From the NCBI GenBank assembly GCA_041396705.1, contig JAWKYB010000010.1, positions 164,901-228,900 of the forward strand: DNA of 64,000 bases, in the 5' to 3' direction. Below, one piece after another: positions 35,989 through 46,834 of this stretch (position 1 is the stretch's first letter; each line of letters begins with the position of its first letter). Source of the DNA: Alphaproteobacteria bacterium. GTDB lineage: Bacteria > Pseudomonadota > Alphaproteobacteria > CALKHQ01. Below the pieces are notes generated by a model. It was not told where the DNA came from. It searched no databases and was given only the letters and a program-made list of their open reading frames with translations. The position numbers and the translations under genes are program-made.

Positions 35989-38048
35989 CTATTCCGCCCG
36001 GTCCGCCAGCGCCCTGAGAAAGAACACGGTCGACAGCGCGTCGCGGCGGGCCAGCTGGAGCAGGTCGGCGGCGGCGCTGTGGCCGCCCTCGGTATTCTCG
36101 TAATAGAGCACGTCGCGGCCCTGCTCTAGCAGCTTGGCGGCCATCTTGCGGGCGTGGCCGGGGTGCACGCGGTCGTCGCGGGTCGAGGTCCAGAAGAACA
36201 GCTTCGGCATCGGTCCGTCGACCGGGACGTTCTGATAGGGCGAGTAGCGGGCGATGAACGCGCGCTCCTCGGGAATGTCGGGGTCGCCGTATTCGCCGAT
36301 CCACGAGGCGCCGGCCAACAGCTTGTGGTAGCGCAGCATGTCGAGCAGCGGCACCGCGCATACTGCGGCGCCGAACAGCGCCGGCCGCTGCGTCACCGCG
36401 GCGCCGACCAGCAGCCCGCCGTTGGAGCCGCCGTAGATGCCGAGCCGCCGCGGCCGCGTCAACCCGCTGGCGACCAGGTGCTCGGCAACGGCATAGAAGT
36501 CGTCGAAGGCGCGCTGGCGGTTGGCCTTCAGCGCGGCGTCGTGCCACGCGGGTCCGAATTCGCCGCCGCCGCGGATGTTGGCGATGGCATAGGCGCCGCC
36601 GCGCTCCAGCCACGCCTTCCGGTCCGGGCCGACATAGCCCGGCGTCAGCGAGACTTCGAAGCCGCCGTAGCCGTAGAGGATGGTCGGCACGTCCCCGTCC
36701 GGCCGGGCGTCCCTGGCGCGCAGCAGGAAGTATGGCACCTCGGTGCCGTCCGCGCTCGTCGCGATCCTCTGCTCGCTGACATAGGGCTCGGCGTCGATGT
36801 GGGCCGGCAGCCGCTTGATCGGCGCCGGTGCCGCCGCCCCGTCGGCCAGGTACAGCGTCGTCGGCGTCAGGAAATCCTCGTAGTTCAGCAGCGCGGTGTC
36901 GGTGTGGTCGTCGGCGCCGACCACGGCGACGCTGCCATGCTCCGGCAGTCCCAGCGGCTGCAACCGCCAGCCGTCGCCGTCCGGCTGCGCCACCGCGATG
37001 CGGCTCTTGACCAGGTCGAGCACCTGCACGAGCACACGGTCGCGGGTGGTCGCCATCCCCTGGATGGCGCCGCGCGGCGGCGGCGTCGCGATCAGCCGCA
37101 CGGCCCGCGGCGCCGTTGCAGCCACCGTCGCGGCGATGTCGAGCGAGATCGCCGCGCCGGCCGGCAAGTGCGCGCCGTCGACGGCCCAGGGCGACCGCAG
37201 CAGCGCCAGCAGCCGGCCGGCGAAGACCCCGCGGAAGTCGATGTCGTCCGGCAGGGGCAGGGGGTCGCCTGCCCGTCGCGGTCGACGAGGAAGACCTGTT
37301 CGTGAAAGAAGTCCGGCCGGCGCAGGATGAAGGCATGGGTGCCGTCGGGGCGGTGCTCGACATGGCTGCCGAGCAGGGCGTCGGTCTCGGGCGCCTCGTA
37401 GACCAGCGGCGCATCCGCGATCGGCGTGCCGCGCCGCCACAGCCGCACCGTGCGCGGATACCCCGCCGTGTTGAGCGGTCCGCCGCCGTTGCCGGTCTGC
37501 ACCAGCAGGGTGTCGGGATCGAGCCATGCGGCGCTCTGCTTCGCCTCGGGCAGCGCGAAACCGTCGTCGACGAAAGCCTTGGTCGCCAAGTCGAACTCGC
37601 GCATCACCACGGCGTCGCCGCCGCCACGGGACAGGAAGACGAGGCAGCGCGACCGGTCCGGCGGCAGGAACGCCCGTCCGGCATAGACCCAGTTCTCGCC
37701 CTCGGCCACGGCGAGCGCGTCGAGGTCGAGCACCACCTCCCATGCGGTCTTCGGCGCGCGGTAGCTGGCCAGGCTGGTCCGCCGCAGCAGCCCGCGCACG
37801 TGGTCGCGGTCGCGCCAGAACCCGTGCACCGTGCCGGCACGGGGCTGGCCGTAGGGGATGCGGTCGTCGGCGGTATGGATGGCGCGGGCGTCGGCATGGA
37901 TGGGGGCAAAGCGCGGATCGCCCTCCAGGACCTTCAGGCTCTCCGCATTGCGGGCGCGCACCCACTCCAGCGCCCGCGCGCCCTCGATCTCCTCGAGCCA
38001 GAGATAGGGGTCGTCGGCGGGGGTGTCCTGCGGGGACTTTTCGTTCAT
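35989..38048 (-). CDS. Prolyl oligopeptidase family serine peptidase (S9A), frameshifted
   Basis: Cleaves short Pro-containing peptides. The start MNEKSPQD at 38048 leads to the N-terminal DPYLWLEE motif and seven-bladed propeller. The C-terminal alpha/beta hydrolase domain has GGSNGGLL (nucleophile Ser), DDRVHP (Asp) and EGGHS (His), plus YGYGGFEVS and RGGGEFGPAWH of the family. The frame changes at a five-G run at 37260-37264 (five C in the coding strand); one extra C reads ATPLPLPDDIDF and gives 686 residues, the usual length, since the 2060-nt span is one base short. No signal peptide. Probably a homopolymer sequence error. Confidence 0.88.
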
Positions 38049-38177
38049 GGCATTCGGGCTCCGTCGCTGCCGCGATCGCGTCGCCGGAAGGGGGCGGCGC
38101 ACGACCCGTATCACGGCGCAGCGGCGGCGGGAGAATCCGATTCCACCCTGCCCGCAAAGTAGGCATAGTGCGGAGCC

Positions 38178-39614
38178 ATGCCCACACCAGAGACCACCGT
38201 GCGGCCGGCCGTTGGCCGGGCCCAGATGCCTGCGCGTTCGCCGTGGCTCGTCGAGCTGCGGGCAACGGTGTGGCTTGCCGTGCCGCTGGTGCTGACCCAG
38301 CTGTCGCAGATCGCGATCCAGACCACCGATGTCGTGATGATGGGCTGGCTCGGCAAGGACGAGCTCGCCGCCGGCGCGCTGACCGGCCACACCTTCTACG
38401 CCTTCTTCCTGCTCGGGCTCGGCGTCTGCTCGGCGGTGGCGCCGCTCGCCGCCCAGGCGCTCGGCGCCAACCGGCGGCGGGACGTGCGCCGCTACACCCG
38501 CCAGGGCCTCTATGCCGCGCTGATCGTCTGTCTGCCGGTCTGGCTGATCCTGGCCTGGTTCGGGCCGATCGCCCGCCTGCTCGGCCAGGATCCGGTCATT
38601 GTCGCGCTGGGCCAGCCCTACATGGTGGCGCTGCTGGCGGCGCTGCCGCCGGCGCTGGGCTATGTCGTCCTGCGCTGCTTCTGCGCCGCGCTGAACCGGC
38701 CGACGCCGGCGCTGGTGGCGATGGCGGTCAGCATCCCGCTCAACGGCCTGCTCAATTACGGGCTGATGTTCGGCGAGTTCGGCCTGCCCGACCTCGGCCT
38801 GGTCGGCGCCGGCGTCAGCACCGTGATCACGGAGTGGCTGATGTTCGGCGGGCTGCTGCTCTATGTCGTCCGCGACCGCGGCTTCCGCCGCTACGGCATC
38901 CTGGTGCGCTGGTGGAAGGCCGACATGGTCCGGCTGCGCCAGGTGTTCGCCGTCGGCCTGCCGATCGGCGGCTCGATCCTGATGGAAGCGCTGATGTTCT
39001 CGGCCGCGGTCTACTTCATGGGGATCATCGGCGACGATGCCATCGCCGCCCACCAGATCGCGATCCAGTGCGCCGCGATCAGCTTCATGGTGCCGCTGGG
39101 CGTCGCCCAGGCGGCGGTGATCCGGGTCGGCCACGCGGCCGGCAGGCACGATCGCGCCGGCCTGCGCCGCGCCGGCTTCGTCGCCTATGGCGTCGCCTGC
39201 GGCTTCATGGCGGCGATGGCGATCCTGTTCCTCGCCATCCCGGAGATCCTCGCCGGCGCCTATCTCGACCGTGCCGATCCGGCCAACGCCGACGTGATCG
39301 CGCTGGCGGTCGGCTTCTTCGCCATCGCCGCCCTGTTCCAGGTGTTCGACGGTGCCCAGGTGATCGGCCAGCACGTGCTGCGCGGCCTCAAGGACACACG
39401 GGTGCCGATGGTGGTGGCCGGCATCGGCTACTGGCTGGTCGGCATGCCGGCTTCGGCGCTGCTCGCCTTCGGCCTCGGGCTGGAGGGCACCGGCGTCTGG
39501 CTGGGGCTGGCGGCCGGGCTCTCGGTGGTGGCCGCGATCCTGCTGCACCGCTTCAACCGCGAGACGCAGCCGGACCGCGTCGGTCGCTGGTTCGCGCGGG
39601 TCGACCACGGATGA
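38178..39614 (+). CDS. MATE-family multidrug exporter
   Basis: A 478-residue inner-membrane protein with about 12 membrane segments, normal for MATE (NorM-like) antiporters that extrude cationic drugs in exchange for Na+ or H+. Characteristic patterns are P-L-V-L-T-Q-L-S-Q-I-A near helix 1 with TTDVVMMGWLG, the LGVCSAVAPLAAQALGA motif and a second-half repeat (LPIGGSILMEALMFS, GDDAIAAHQIAIQ, PLGVAQAAVIRVGHAAG). The start has 20 basic and Pro-rich residues before helix 1. Its stop overlaps the tlyA start (ATGA). Confidence 0.92.
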   Translation: MPTPETTVRPAVGRAQMPARSPWLVELRATVWLAVPLVLTQLSQIAIQTTDVVMMGWLGKDELAAGALTGHTFYAFFLLGLGVCSAVAPLAAQALGANRRRDVRRYTRQGLYAALIVCLPVWLILAWFGPIARLLGQDPVIVALGQPYMVALLAALPPALGYVVLRCFCAALNRPTPALVAMAVSIPLNGLLNYGLMFGEFGLPDLGLVGAGVSTVITEWLMFGGLLLYVVRDRGFRRYGILVRWWKADMVRLRQVFAVGLPIGGSILMEALMFSAAVYFMGIIGDDAIAAHQIAIQCAAISFMVPLGVAQAAVIRVGHAAGRHDRAGLRRAGFVAYGVACGFMAAMAILFLAIPEILAGAYLDRADPANADVIALAVGFFAIAALFQVFDGAQVIGQHVLRGLKDTRVPMVVAGIGYWLVGMPASALLAFGLGLEGTGVWLGLAAGLSVVAAILLHRFNRETQPDRVGRWFARVDHG

Positions 39615-40363
39615 CCGCCGCCCGACGCCGTCGCGCCGACGTGGCCCTGGTCGAGCGCGGGCTGGTCGAGAGCCGCGCCCGGGCCCAGGCCCTGATCATG
39701 GCCGGCAAGGTGTTCCAGGGCGAGGCACGGGTGGAGAAGCCCGGCCAGCCGGTGAAGGACGAGGCGCCGCTGGAGGTACGCGGCCGCGACCATCCCTGGG
39801 TCTCGCGCGGCGGGCTGAAGCTCGCCCATGCGCTCGACCGCTTCCGCCTCGACCCGGCCGGGCTGGTCGCGATCGACGTCGGCGCGTCCACCGGCGGCTT
39901 CACCGACGTACTGCTGTCGCACGGTGCGGCGCGGGTCTATGCCGTCGATGTCGGCCACGGCCAGCTCGCCTGGAAGCTTCAGTCGGACCCGCGGGTGGCG
40001 GTGCTCGACCGCACCAACGCGCGCACGTTGACCGCGGCGCAGGTGCCGGAGCCGGTCGACGCGGTGGTGTGCGACGCCAGCTTCATCGGCCTGAAGACGG
40101 TGCTGCCGGCGGCGCTGGCATTGGTCCGGCCCGGCGGCTGGGCGGTGGCGCTGATCAAGCCGCAGTTCGAGGTCGGCCGCGACCGGCTGGGCAAGGGCGG
40201 GGTGGTCCGCGATCCCGCGCTGCACCAGGCGGCGTGCGACGACATCCGGGCGTGGTTCGATGGGTTGCCGGGCTGGACGGTGATCGATATCGCCGAGAGC
40301 CCGATCACCGGACCGGAGGGCAACCGCGAGTTCCTGATCGCGGCGCGGCGCGGCGATGGCTGA
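39611..40363 (+). CDS. tlyA: TlyA-family rRNA 2'-O-methyltransferase
   Basis: A 250-residue protein with an N-terminal S4 RNA-binding domain (RADVALVERGLVESRARAQALIMAGKV) followed by an FtsJ-like SAM methyltransferase domain. Motif I reads AIDVGASTGGFTDVLL, with a later VVCDASFIGL and LIKPQFEVGRDRLGKGGVVRD. TlyA methylates 16S and/or 23S rRNA; family members were once labelled hemolysins, and no hemolytic role is claimed here. Overlaps the MATE gene by 4 bp and the following RumA-like gene by 8 bp, indicating one transcription unit. Confidence 0.92.
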   Translation: MTAARRRRADVALVERGLVESRARAQALIMAGKVFQGEARVEKPGQPVKDEAPLEVRGRDHPWVSRGGLKLAHALDRFRLDPAGLVAIDVGASTGGFTDVLLSHGAARVYAVDVGHGQLAWKLQSDPRVAVLDRTNARTLTAAQVPEPVDAVVCDASFIGLKTVLPAALALVRPGGWAVALIKPQFEVGRDRLGKGGVVRDPALHQAACDDIRAWFDGLPGWTVIDIAESPITGPEGNREFLIAARRGDG

Positions 40364-41624
40364 CACCGTCGAGGTCGTGGTCGAGCGGCTGGGCGCGCTC
40401 GGCGACGGGGTGGCGAGCCATGCCGGTGCGCCGCTGATCGTGCCGTTCGCGCTGCCCGGCGAGCGGGTCGCCGTGCGTCTCGTCGGGCGGCGCGGCGGCG
40501 TGGCACTGTCCGAGCTGTGCGCGGCCGTTGCGCCGTCGCCCGACCGCGTGGCGCCACCCTGCCGGCATTTCGCCGCCTGCGGCGGCTGCGCCCTGCAGCA
40601 CGCGGCTCCCGGACCGATCGCCGACTGGCGGCGGCAGACGATCGTCGAGGCGCTGGCCCGGGCCGGGCTGGAGGCGCCGGTGGCCGCGCCGGTCGGCGCC
40701 GGCGGCGGCGGAAGGCGGCGCGCGTCCTGGTCCGCGCTGATGCTGCACGGCGGGCACGTGCTGCTTGGCTACCACCAGCGTCGCGGCAAGCGGCTCGTCG
40801 ACATCCAGGTCTGCCCGCAGGTCGACCCGGCGCTGTTCGCGCTGGCGCAGCCGCTGCGCGAGGCCCTGCGCGCGGTGCTGTCCGCGCACGAGACTGCCGA
40901 CGCGACGGCCAGCCGGCTCGACAACGGCATCGACCTGCTGCTGGTCGGTCCGCGGGCGCTGTCGCTCGACGCCCGCATGGCGCTGACCGAGCTCGCCGAG
41001 CGTTGCGACCTCGCCCGCGTCGCCTGGCAGCCGCGCGAGCGCGAGCCGGCCGAACCCGTCGCGCTGCGCCGCGTGCCGACGATCGCGATGGGCGGGGTGC
41101 CGGTGCAGCCGCCGCCCGGCGCCTTCCTGCAGGCGACCGCCGCTGGCGAGGCGGCGATGGTGGCTTGTGCCACCGCCTGGCTCGACGGCGCCGGGCACGT
41201 CGCCGATCTCTATGCCGGCTGCGGCACCTTCGCGTTCCCGCTGGTTCGCGGCGCGACGGTGGTCGCCTACGAGGGATCGCAGGAAATGGCTGCCGCGCTG
41301 GATGCCGCCGCCCGTGCCGCCCAGCTTACCGGGCGGCTGACGGTGGCGCGCCGCGACCTGGAGATCCGGCCGCTGCAGCGCGACGAGATGAAGAAGCTGG
41401 ACGGGCTGCTGCTCGATCCGCCGCGCGCCGGTGCCACCCGGCAGTGCGCCGTGCTGGCCAGCTACGGCCCGGCGCGGGTGGTGATGGCCTCGTGCTATCC
41501 GCCCAGCTTCGCCCGCGACGCCCGCACGCTGGTCGACGGCGGCTATCGCCTTGTCGAAGTGCAGCCGGTCGACCAGTTCGGCTGGTCGCACCACGTCGAG
41601 CTGATCGCCCGCTTCGAGCGTTGA
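40356..41624 (+). CDS. RumA/TrmA-type RNA (uracil-5-)-methyltransferase
   Basis: A 422-residue class I RNA m5U methyltransferase. A TRAM-like beta domain opens the protein, then the [4Fe-4S] ligand set (C-x5-C-x2-C in CRHFAACGGC and a later Cys in VDIQVCPQVD). The SAM-binding motif is DLYAGCGTFAFPL; the LLLDPPRAGA motif follows. The catalytic Cys lies in ASCYPPSFARDA, where the family usually has S-C-N-P; here Asn is replaced by Tyr. The target (23S U747/U1939-type or tRNA) is not determinable. It follows tlyA, a common alphaproteobacterial order. Confidence 0.88.
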   Translation: MADTVEVVVERLGALGDGVASHAGAPLIVPFALPGERVAVRLVGRRGGVALSELCAAVAPSPDRVAPPCRHFAACGGCALQHAAPGPIADWRRQTIVEALARAGLEAPVAAPVGAGGGGRRRASWSALMLHGGHVLLGYHQRRGKRLVDIQVCPQVDPALFALAQPLREALRAVLSAHETADATASRLDNGIDLLLVGPRALSLDARMALTELAERCDLARVAWQPREREPAEPVALRRVPTIAMGGVPVQPPPGAFLQATAAGEAAMVACATAWLDGAGHVADLYAGCGTFAFPLVRGATVVAYEGSQEMAAALDAAARAAQLTGRLTVARRDLEIRPLQRDEMKKLDGLLLDPPRAGATRQCAVLASYGPARVVMASCYPPSFARDARTLVDGGYRLVEVQPVDQFGWSHHVELIARFER

Positions 41625-41656
41625 CCACGGCCGGGCTCCCGGCGGATGTTGCCGCC

Positions 41657-43081
41657 ATGGACGCGATTTCACCCCCTGCCGATGCGATCCGGGCCCTGAA
41701 GGATGCCGTCGGTGCCAAAGGCTGGCTGGATGCGCCGGCTGAGACCGCGCGCTATCTGACCGACGAGCGCGACCTGTTCCACGGCGCTGCGCCGCTGGTG
41801 CTGCGCCCCGATTCGACGGCGGCGGTGGCGCGGGCGGTGGCGCTGTGCGCCGCGCACGGCATCGGCATCGTGCCGCAGGGCGGCAACACCGGCTATGTCG
41901 GCGGGGCGACGCCCAGCGCCGACGGCAGCCAGGTGGTGCTGTCGCTGGAGCGGATGAACCGCATCCGCGCGGTCGACCCGCTGGACAACACCATGGTGGT
42001 CGAGGCCGGCTGCGTGCTGGTCGCGGTGCAGGCGGCCGCGGCCGAGGTCGACCGGCTGTTCCCGCTCAGCCTCGGCGCCGAGGGCAGCTGCCAGATCGGC
42101 GGCAACCTGTCGACCAATGCCGGCGGCACCCAGGTGCTGCGCTACGGCAACACCCGCGACCTCGTGCTCGGCCTGGAGGTGGTGCTGCCCGACGGCCGGG
42201 TGTGGAACGGCCTCAACCGGCTGCGCAAGAACAACACCGGCTACGACCTGAAGCAGCTGTTCATCGGTGCCGAGGGCACGCTCGGCATCGTCACCGCGGC
42301 GGTGCTGAAGCTGTTCCCGGCGCCGAAGGACCGGTGCGTGTGCTGGCTGGCGGTGCCGTCGCCGCAGGCGGCGCTGGCGCTGCTGGCGCGAATGCGCGCG
42401 GCCACCGGCGAGAGCGTGACCAGCTTCGAATACATCCAGCGCGGCTGTATCGACATGGTACTGGCCCATGTCGACGGCACCGCCGACCCGCTGGAGCAGC
42501 GCTACGACCACTATGTGCTGTGCGAGCTGACCAGCTCGCGCGCCGAGGCCGGCCTGCGCGACCTGGCCGAGGCCGCGTTCGAGCAGGGCTTCGGCGCCGA
42601 CGAGATCCTCGACGGCACCATCGCGGCCAGCGATGCCCAGGCGCTGGCGCTGTGGCGGCTGCGCGAGACGATCCCGGAGGCGACGCGCAAGGCCGGTGCC
42701 ACCATCAAGCACGATGTCTCGGTGGCGATCTCGGCGGTGCCGCGCTTCCTGCAGGAGGCGACGGCGCTGGCCGAGGCTGAGTTGCCGGGCGTGCGCGTCA
42801 CCCCGTTCGGCCACCTCGGCGACGGCAACATCCACTTCAATCTCAGCCAGCCGGCCGGCGGCGATCTGGCCGCCTTCCTGGCCGAGGCCAAGCGGATCAA
42901 CGGACTGGTGCACGACCTGGTCCACCGGCTCGGCGGCAGCTTCAGCGCCGAGCACGGCGTCGGCGCGCTGAAGAAGGCCGAGCTGGTGCGCTATCACCCG
43001 CCGGAGACGCTGGACCTGCTGCGTGCGGTCAAGGCCGCCATCGACCCGCAGGGGCTGATGAATCCGGGCAAGATGTTGTAG
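41657..43081 (+). CDS. FAD-binding oxidase/dehydrogenase (GlcD / D-2-hydroxyacid dehydrogenase type)
   Basis: A 474-residue flavoprotein of the FAD-linked oxidase type-2 (VAO) family. The N-terminal FAD-binding PCMH domain shows VPQGGNTGYVGGATP, then GAEGSCQIGGNLSTNAGG and LFIGAEGTLGIVTAAVLKLFP. The C-terminal FAD-oxidase domain has the metal/substrate motif PFGHLGDGNIHFN and the ending SAEHGVGALKK. Relatives oxidise D-2-hydroxyglutarate, D-lactate or glycolate; the substrate cannot be decided here. The ATG at 41657 lies 32 bp after the RumA-like gene. Confidence 0.9.
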   Translation: MDAISPPADAIRALKDAVGAKGWLDAPAETARYLTDERDLFHGAAPLVLRPDSTAAVARAVALCAAHGIGIVPQGGNTGYVGGATPSADGSQVVLSLERMNRIRAVDPLDNTMVVEAGCVLVAVQAAAAEVDRLFPLSLGAEGSCQIGGNLSTNAGGTQVLRYGNTRDLVLGLEVVLPDGRVWNGLNRLRKNNTGYDLKQLFIGAEGTLGIVTAAVLKLFPAPKDRCVCWLAVPSPQAALALLARMRAATGESVTSFEYIQRGCIDMVLAHVDGTADPLEQRYDHYVLCELTSSRAEAGLRDLAEAAFEQGFGADEILDGTIAASDAQALALWRLRETIPEATRKAGATIKHDVSVAISAVPRFLQEATALAEAELPGVRVTPFGHLGDGNIHFNLSQPAGGDLAAFLAEAKRINGLVHDLVHRLGGSFSAEHGVGALKKAELVRYHPPETLDLLRAVKAAIDPQGLMNPGKML

Positions 43082-43225
43082 CGGCCGCGCCGCATACCCA
43101 TGTAAGCGCGACGGTTCCATGCGGCCGCCGCCGGTCGCGGCGCAACGTTGCGCCACCGCCGCCCCTGGGCTAGAACCCAGCCGCCGCAACCGTCCCCAAG
43201 CCCAAAAACCGCAGAGGAGTGCGCC

Positions 43226-44905
<1,680 letters not shown>

Positions 44906-44916
44906 CCGCGGCGATA

Positions 44917-44944
44917 GGCGCGGGCCGGGGTCCCGGTCCGCGCC
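44917..44944 (+). terminator. Candidate terminator after ettA
   Basis: A 12-bp stem (ggcgcgggccgg / ccggtccgcgcc, one G-T wobble) with a 4-nt loop begins 12 bp after the ettA stop. It is a strong GC hairpin in the right place; no T-run follows, as is common in GC-rich genomes. Confidence 0.5.
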
Positions 44945-45027
44945 TGTGACACACCGCCCCGGCGGAATCCGGAACCCGGCTCCCAATCTGTGTGTTGGTG
45001 TCGCAACCACGGAAGGGAACGGGAAAC

Positions 45028-45786
45028 ATGCTTCACGCCCTCACGGATCTGCAGACCTATGCCCTGCATGCGACCGACGGCGACCTCGGCTCGGTCAAGG
45101 ACCTCTATTTCGACGACAGCGACTGGTCGGTTCGCTATCTGGTGGCGAACAGCGGATTCTGGTTCTTCGGCCGCGACGTCCTGCTGAATGCCGACGTGAT
45201 CGGCGCGCCCGATCCCGACAAGGAGATCCTGCCGGTCAGGCTGACGCGCGACGAGATCAAGGACGCGCCGTCGGCGTCGTCGCACGAGACGGTGTCGCAG
45301 CGGCACGGGCACGGCGGCCTGCCGCCATTCATCAGCCGCGACACGACGCGGGCGCTGCCGCCCTACCTGCCGCTGCTGTCCATGCCGCGGCTCGGCGACG
45401 ACGAGCCGCTGTCCAGTTTCGAGGCCGACATCGCCGCGGCGGCGGAGCGCGGCGACCCGCACCTGCGCAGCGGTGCGGCGATCCGCGGCTACGACATCAC
45501 CGCCAGCGACGGCCACATCGGCACCGTCGACGACGTGATCGTCGGAGTCGAGCCGTGGCGGGTGCGCTATCTGGCGGTCGACACCGCGGGCTGGCTGGGC
45601 GAGCGCGTGGTGGTGCTGTCCGTCGACTGGATCCGCGGCATCGATCACCTGGAAAAGACCATCGCGATGCCGCTGACCAGGCAGGCGATCAAGGACAGCC
45701 CGACGCTGAACAGCCTGAAGGACCTCGGCCGGCCGTTCGAGCGGCGCCTGCACGACGCGCTCGGCTTCGCCGGCTACTGGTCCTGA
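45028..45786 (+). CDS. PRC-barrel domain protein (two PRC domains)
   Basis: The ATG at 45028 follows GGAAGGGAACGGG; an ATG at 44992 would add 12 non-conserved residues. The 252-residue protein contains two PRC-barrel domains, at about residues 12-80 (YALHATDGDLGSVKDLYFDDSDWSVRYLVANS) and 150-220 (GYDITASDGHIGTVDDVIVG, WRVRYLAVDTAGWL). PRC barrels occur in photosynthetic reaction centre H subunits, RimM and stress-associated proteins. The function here is unknown. The 3' end overlaps the convergent DMT gene by 13 bp. Confidence 0.85.
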   Translation: MLHALTDLQTYALHATDGDLGSVKDLYFDDSDWSVRYLVANSGFWFFGRDVLLNADVIGAPDPDKEILPVRLTRDEIKDAPSASSHETVSQRHGHGGLPPFISRDTTRALPPYLPLLSMPRLGDDEPLSSFEADIAAAAERGDPHLRSGAAIRGYDITASDGHIGTVDDVIVGVEPWRVRYLAVDTAGWLGERVVVLSVDWIRGIDHLEKTIAMPLTRQAIKDSPTLNSLKDLGRPFERRLHDALGFAGYWS

Positions 45787-46724
45787 GCGGGCGGCCGCGC
45801 GGCCGCGCCGGCACGGCTGAGCTGGACCAGCAGGATGCCGGCTGCGACCACGGCGACCCCGAGCACGTCGATCAGGCCGATCGGCTCGGCCAGCAGCAGC
45901 CAGGCGACGGCGACGCCGAAGCCGGGATTGAGGAAGTGGAAGGCGCTGGCGCGGGCGGCGCCGATCCGCCCGATCAGCGCGAACCACAGCCAGGTGGCGA
46001 TCACGCCGGGCACCAGTGTGGTATAGGCGAAGGCCGCGGCCAGCGACCAGGTCGGAACGATCTGGTCGAAGCGTTCGCCGGCGAAGGCGAACGGCGCCAG
46101 CGCCGCGCCGCCGACCAGCATCTGCAGCCCGACCATCATGAACAGCCCGGTACCCATGTTGCCGTGGCGCACCAGCAGCGTCGCCGCCGCCAGCGCGGTG
46201 ACGCCGATCAGGCACAGGCCGATGCCGAGCGGGTCGGCGTTGCCGCCGAGCCGGTCGGCCATGATCGCGACCACGCCGCCGAAGCCGAGCAGCAGTCCGG
46301 CCAACCCGCCGGCGCCGATCCGTTCCGGCGAGACCAGCGGCCCGAAGGCGGCCACCAGCAGCGGCATCGCGCTGGCGATAATCGCGGCCAGTCCGGCCGG
46401 GATCGTGGTCATGGCGATGAAGAACAGGCCCAGATAGACGCTGTTCTGGCACAGCCCGAGCAGCACCAGACGCCCCCATTGCGCCGCCCGGCGCGGCGGC
46501 CGCTGGCCGAGCGCGAGGCCGATGGCGACCGCGATCAGGCCGGACAGCAGGAAGCGGGCGGTCAGCAGCAGCAGCGGCGGGGCGTCGGCCAGCGCGATCT
46601 TGGCCGAGGTGAAGGCCGAGCTCCACATCAGCGCGAAGGCGACGCCCATCGCCAACGCGGCCGCGTCGCGGGGCGGCCGCGCGACCGCCGGCTTGCCTGC
46701 TGCGGCTGGCTGGGATGACGTCAT
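45774..46724 (-). CDS. EamA/DMT-family transporter
   Basis: A 316-residue inner-membrane protein starting MTSSQPAAAG at 46724, with ten predicted membrane helices in two EamA repeats. The first has ALMWSSAFTSAKIAL and LLLTARFLLSG; the second has GATALAAATLL-like and LVPGVIATWLWF with PGFGVAVAWLLLAEPI near the end. Family members export metabolites such as amino acids or cysteine derivatives; the substrate is unknown. The tail is convergent with, and overlaps, the PRC-barrel gene. Confidence 0.88.
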   Translation of the reverse strand: MTSSQPAAAGKPAVARPPRDAAALAMGVAFALMWSSAFTSAKIALADAPPLLLLTARFLLSGLIAVAIGLALGQRPPRRAAQWGRLVLLGLCQNSVYLGLFFIAMTTIPAGLAAIIASAMPLLVAAFGPLVSPERIGAGGLAGLLLGFGGVVAIMADRLGGNADPLGIGLCLIGVTALAAATLLVRHGNMGTGLFMMVGLQMLVGGAALAPFAFAGERFDQIVPTWSLAAAFAYTTLVPGVIATWLWFALIGRIGAARASAFHFLNPGFGVAVAWLLLAEPIGLIDVLGVAVVAAGILLVQLSRAGAAARPPAQDQ

Positions 46725-46834
46725 GCGGGTTCCCGGTCTGCGGCCCGGTCGGGCCGGCCGCCGTTCGATAGCCCAGGCTGCCGGCAAAGGCGATGGCCTT
46801 GTACGCGGTTCGCGGTCGCGGCTAGAACGCCTGC

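Noticed and set aside
39611..40363. Hemolysin annotation for TlyA
   Set aside because: The sequence has an S4 domain and FtsJ-like methyltransferase motifs; the hemolysin label is historical.
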